A stretch of DNA of 5,514 bases from positions 1 to 5,514 of the forward strand of contig JAKSBB010000500.1 in the NCBI GenBank assembly GCA_022361315.1, given 5' to 3'. Below the pieces are notes generated by a model. That model was not told the DNA's origin and did no database searches. It saw only the letters and a program-made list of their open reading frames with translations. This document shows positions 5,045 through 5,514 of the stretch, piece by piece. Numbering within the stretch: the first letter of the stretch is position 1; each line of letters opens with the position of its first letter. Made by a program: the position numbers and the translations under genes. The stretch is from Desulfobacterales bacterium (GTDB taxonomy: Bacteria; Desulfobacterota; Desulfobacteria; Desulfobacterales; Desulfobacteraceae).

Positions 5045-5514
5045 ATGAAACGGTTTTATGTTCTGATAACAATTGTGATGATTTCTCTGCTGCCGGCCCA
5101 TGCCCGCAGCGCAGATCTGGTGTTTATGGTGCTTGACGCCAACTCTTACGTGGCGAATCTGGCGGTAAGCGGGCTTGGGACGAAGGTGGATATCCGTATC
5201 ATCACCGGTGACGATACGGTTCGGGAGCCTGCAGCCATGACGGCAGCCATCAATGGGGCCTCCCTGATTGTTGTGGATGTCATGGGCAGAGAGCTGGAAT
5301 CCTTTCTTACCGAGCAGGTCCGGCCCAAAGGCAAGACCATCTATGCCCTTCGGGGATCACTGGACGATCAGTCCCTGAAAAAAAAGGGATTTATATTCGA
5401 TCCGGAAGTGGCCGGGTACTATCGTCACCTCTCCGTGGTAAATATCCAAAATATGCTCCGGCTGGTCATTCATCGTCACCTGGATAGTTCCGTGTCATAC
5501 GGTCCGGTGGCACA
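5045..5514 (+). CDS. cobN: CobN-like chelatase-family protein with signal peptide (N-terminal part, runs off window)
   Basis: An open frame of 156 codons runs from the ATG at 5045 to the window end; CobN proteins are usually over 1,100 residues, so only the N-terminus is seen. Residues 1-20 form a signal peptide (MKR, a hydrophobic core of about 5-16, then PAHA), with likely cleavage after Ala20 or Ala23. The mature part starts with a Rossmann-like alternation typical of CobN N-termini: LVFMVLDANSYVANLAVSGL, VDIRIITGDD, then the helix AAMTAAINGA and the strand SLIVVDVMGRELESF. Classical CobN is the large cytoplasmic subunit of aerobic cobaltochelatase, working with CobS and CobT; an exported form cannot use those ATPase partners. 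Related exported proteins such as HmuS of Bacteroidota heme loci also sit beside ExbB-like genes. No clear ribosome site precedes the ATG, and the 4-base gap suggests coupled translation. Whether the metal-site histidines are present cannot be seen. Confidence 0.82.
   Translation, partial: MKRFYVLITIVMISLLPAHARSADLVFMVLDANSYVANLAVSGLGTKVDIRIITGDDTVREPAAMTAAINGASLIVVDVMGRELESFLTEQVRPKGKTIYALRGSLDDQSLKKKGFIFDPEVAGYYRHLSVVNIQNMLRLVIHRHLDSSVSYGPVA

Overview
The window looks like chromosomal DNA from an anaerobic Gram-negative bacterium, most plausibly a sulfate-reducing deltaproteobacterium (Desulfobacterota, Desulfobacter-like). This rests on moderate GC, gene style, a B12 riboswitch driving a CobN-like operon, and a membrane-bound PAS/GAF protein. 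The taxonomic call is inference; no marker gene is present.

Left part (1-2860, all on the minus strand). In transcription order from the right come a TauE/SafE-type permease (2123-2860), a membrane-anchored PAS plus probable GAF sensor protein with no recognisable output domain (956-2053), and a two-gene unit. That unit is a DUF1566/Lcl-like small protein with one CPTC motif (413-883), overlapping by one base (TAATG) a TetR-family regulator that runs off the left edge (1-413). A short hairpin with a T run lies at the stop codon of the PAS gene.

Centre (2861-3329). This divergent intergenic region holds a plausible sigma70-type promoter (TTGACA, 17 bp, AATAAC), a short hairpin with a GAAA tetraloop near the expected 5' end of the RNA, and a well-conserved cobalamin riboswitch (about 3066-3220). 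A downstream segment can fold so that it covers the Shine-Dalgarno sequence of the first plus-strand gene.

Right part (3330-5514, plus strand). A tight four-gene operon follows: a DUF2162-like polytopic membrane protein with a CPVC motif (3330-4088); an ExbB/TolQ/MotA-type proton-channel subunit (4097-4708); a DUF2149 protein with one membrane segment carrying an ExbD-like aspartate (4705-5040, ATGA overlap); and the N-terminus of a CobN-like large chelatase-family protein with a signal peptide (5045 to beyond the window). Read together, the operon looks like a B12-repressed envelope system. A proton-driven ExbB/ExbD-like motor and a polytopic permease would work with an exported CobN-like protein to capture cobalt or corrinoids, or to process tetrapyrroles outside the cytoplasm. 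The individual family calls are well supported. The joint function is a hypothesis and is the most interesting content of the window.
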